A stretch of 45,135 bases of DNA from positions 1-45,135 of the forward strand of contig NZ_JAAHTB010000036.1 of assembly GCF_010692745.1 (NCBI RefSeq). The letters are read 5' to 3'. Shown here one piece after another: positions 44,237-45,135 of this stretch. The position numbers and the translations under genes were made by a program. Within the stretch, counting starts at the first letter, position 1; the number at the start of each line of letters is the position of its first letter. This DNA comes from Methylobacterium sp. BTF04 (lineage in GTDB: Bacteria; Pseudomonadota; Alphaproteobacteria; Rhizobiales; Beijerinckiaceae). Below the pieces are notes generated by a model. The model had not been told where the DNA came from. It saw nothing but the letters and a program-made list of their open reading frames with translations, and ran no database searches.

Positions 44237-44914
44237 GTGCGGCTGCTGGTGGTGGAGGACGACCGGGACATCAACCGGCAGGTGGTGAGCGCGCTGGAGG
44301 AGGCCGGCTACGTGGCCGACAAAGCCTTCGACGGCGAGGAGGGCGGCTATCTCGGCGAGAACGAGCCCTACGACGCGATCATCCTCGACATGGGCCTGCC
44401 CAAGACCGACGGGGTCAGCGTGCTGCAGAAGTGGCGCCGCGCCGGAATCAAGACCCCCGTCATCATCCTCACCGCCCGCGACCGCTGGTCGGACAAGGTC
44501 GACGGCTTCGATGCCGGCGCCGACGACTACGTGACGAAGCCGTTCCACATGGAAGAACTGATGGCGCGCGTGCGGGCGCTGCTGCGGCGCGCGGCCGGCC
44601 ACGCCACCAGCCAGATCGCCTGCGGCCCGGTAGTGCTCGACACCCGCTCGGGGCGGGTCTTCGTCGACGGCAATCCGGTCAAGCTCACGAGCCACGAATA
44701 CCGGCTGCTGTCCTACCTGATGCACCACACCGGCCGTGTGGTGTCGCGGGCGGAATTGACCGAGCACCTCTACGACCAGGATTTCGACCGCGATTCGAAT
44801 ACGATCGAGGTCTTCGTCGGACGCCTGCGGAAGAAGCTCGCGGTGGACCTGATCCAGACGGTGCGGGGCCTGGGCTATCTGGTGGACCCGACGGTGCCGC
44901 CGCCGCGGGTGTGA
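44237..44914 (+). CDS. OmpR/PhoB-family response regulator
   Basis: This 225-aa regulator has a receiver (phospho-accepting Asp51 in AIILDMGLPKTDG, Lys101 in YVTKPFHMEEL) and a C-terminal winged helix (VKLTSHEYRLLSYLMHHTGRVVSRAELTEHLY, NTIEVFVGRLRKKL). The start is GTG 44237 with GGAG upstream. PepSY-regulator-kinase operons are common, but no kinase follows in the window: a truncated vapC begins 4 bp beyond the stop on the other strand. It may be an orphan or the kinase may lie elsewhere. Confidence 0.93.
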   Translation: MRLLVVEDDRDINRQVVSALEEAGYVADKAFDGEEGGYLGENEPYDAIILDMGLPKTDGVSVLQKWRRAGIKTPVIILTARDRWSDKVDGFDAGADDYVTKPFHMEELMARVRALLRRAAGHATSQIACGPVVLDTRSGRVFVDGNPVKLTSHEYRLLSYLMHHTGRVVSRAELTEHLYDQDFDRDSNTIEVFVGRLRKKLAVDLIQTVRGLGYLVDPTVPPPRV

Positions 44915-44917
44915 GGG

Positions 44918-45080
44918 TCAGGGGCCCGGCGACGCCCCGCCCGCATCCGTGTTCGCGAAGTCGTTACCCTTGTAGAGCAGCGCGGCCCGGTGATTCTTCG
45001 CCACCGCATAGGCGAAACAATCGCCCATATTGAGTTGCGCCGGATGCCCCTGGCCTTTCCCATACCGCGTGAAGGCGACA
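44918..45080 (-). pseudogene. truncated VapC-type toxin gene
   Basis: The frame reads the C-terminal part of a PIN-domain toxin: RYGKGQGHPAQLNMGDCFAY, then LLYKGNDFANTD, ending at 44918. It closely resembles the C terminus of vapC at 23.2 kb (LNMGDCHAYACAR, LLFKGDDFSKTD). Upstream (45081 onward) the frame loses VapC identity, so the gene is cut there, probably by an insertion. No intact vapB is visible in the window. Confidence 0.75.
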
Positions 45081-45135
45081 AGTGGACTTGCCTCGGAAAA
45101 GTGGAGAGCTCTTTTTGTGAAGGAGGAGGTCTCCG
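45081..45135. mobile_element. possible edge of an insertion sequence (partial)
   Basis: Where vapC identity ends, the sequence changes to AGTGGACTTGCCTCGGAAAA and GTGGAGAGCTC, followed by a GTG with GAGGAGG nearby. The abrupt break in a conserved gene suggests a mobile element edge. The inference is weak because only about 55 bases are visible. Confidence 0.3.

Noticed and set aside
23221..45080. Homologous vapC copies acting as recombination ends for the GTA region
   Set aside because: The two copies share only short conserved protein motifs and lie in the same orientation with low nucleotide identity by eye.

Overview
The window is GC-rich DNA (about 70% G+C by eye) from an alphaproteobacterium. 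I infer a Hyphomicrobiales/Rhizobiales host, most likely Methylobacterium or Methylorubrum. The inference rests on base composition, on a Rhodobacter-type gene transfer agent (GTA) cluster in canonical order, and on gene families common in that group. I could not run a database search. I saw no tRNA, rRNA or CRISPR array.

Left part (1-19.8 kb), chromosomal genes. These are a bestrophin-like channel, a long acetate/propionate CoA-transferase, and a FIST-domain sensor with a hybrid histidine kinase (NosP/NahK-like). Divergent from that pair is a LuxR-type response regulator, followed closely by a cobalt-type nitrile hydratase operon (alpha, beta, activator). Then come two PRC-barrel proteins, a FUSC-family membrane protein with an apparent frameshift, a small lipoprotein, an MFS transporter, a type I ABC exporter and a methyltransferase. 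A visibly AT-richer islet (about 17.4-19.2 kb) carries a trypsin-like protease and looks acquired. A cupin gene follows.

Central part (20.0-38.1 kb), a complete GTA-like structural cluster on the + strand. The order is small-terminase-like protein, large terminase, portal, prohead protease, capsid, connector (g6), g7, g8, tail tube (g9), g10, tail chaperone, short tape measure (g11), g12, g13 hub, g14 peptidase and g15 megatron. A sigma70-like promoter precedes it and I see no integrase, repressor or replication genes. Three blocks of unrelated genes interrupt it. vapBC, antisense, lies between portal and protease. A Tat-exported deaminase plus two antisense trypsin-like proteases lie between capsid and g6. 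A higBA-type toxin-antitoxin pair, antisense, lies between g14 and g15. Both toxin-antitoxin modules carry inverted-repeat operators facing the next GTA gene.

Right part (38.1-45.1 kb). A nickel/cobalt efflux pair (rcnA, rcnR) with a clear RcnR-type operator, and a DUF1289 protein, separate g15 from a DUF2793 fibre/spike protein. A lysis-like group follows: GH24 endolysin, a membrane protein, a one-TM coiled-coil protein and a small basic protein. A PepSY protein and an OmpR-type regulator come next. The window ends in a truncated vapC beside sequence that may be the edge of an insertion sequence.

Working model (inference): terminase to g15 build a small tailed particle that packages host DNA, and the DUF2793 protein and lysis group would serve attachment and release. 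The toxin-antitoxin, protease, deaminase and metal-efflux genes look like accessory insertions parked at gene boundaries of the GTA.
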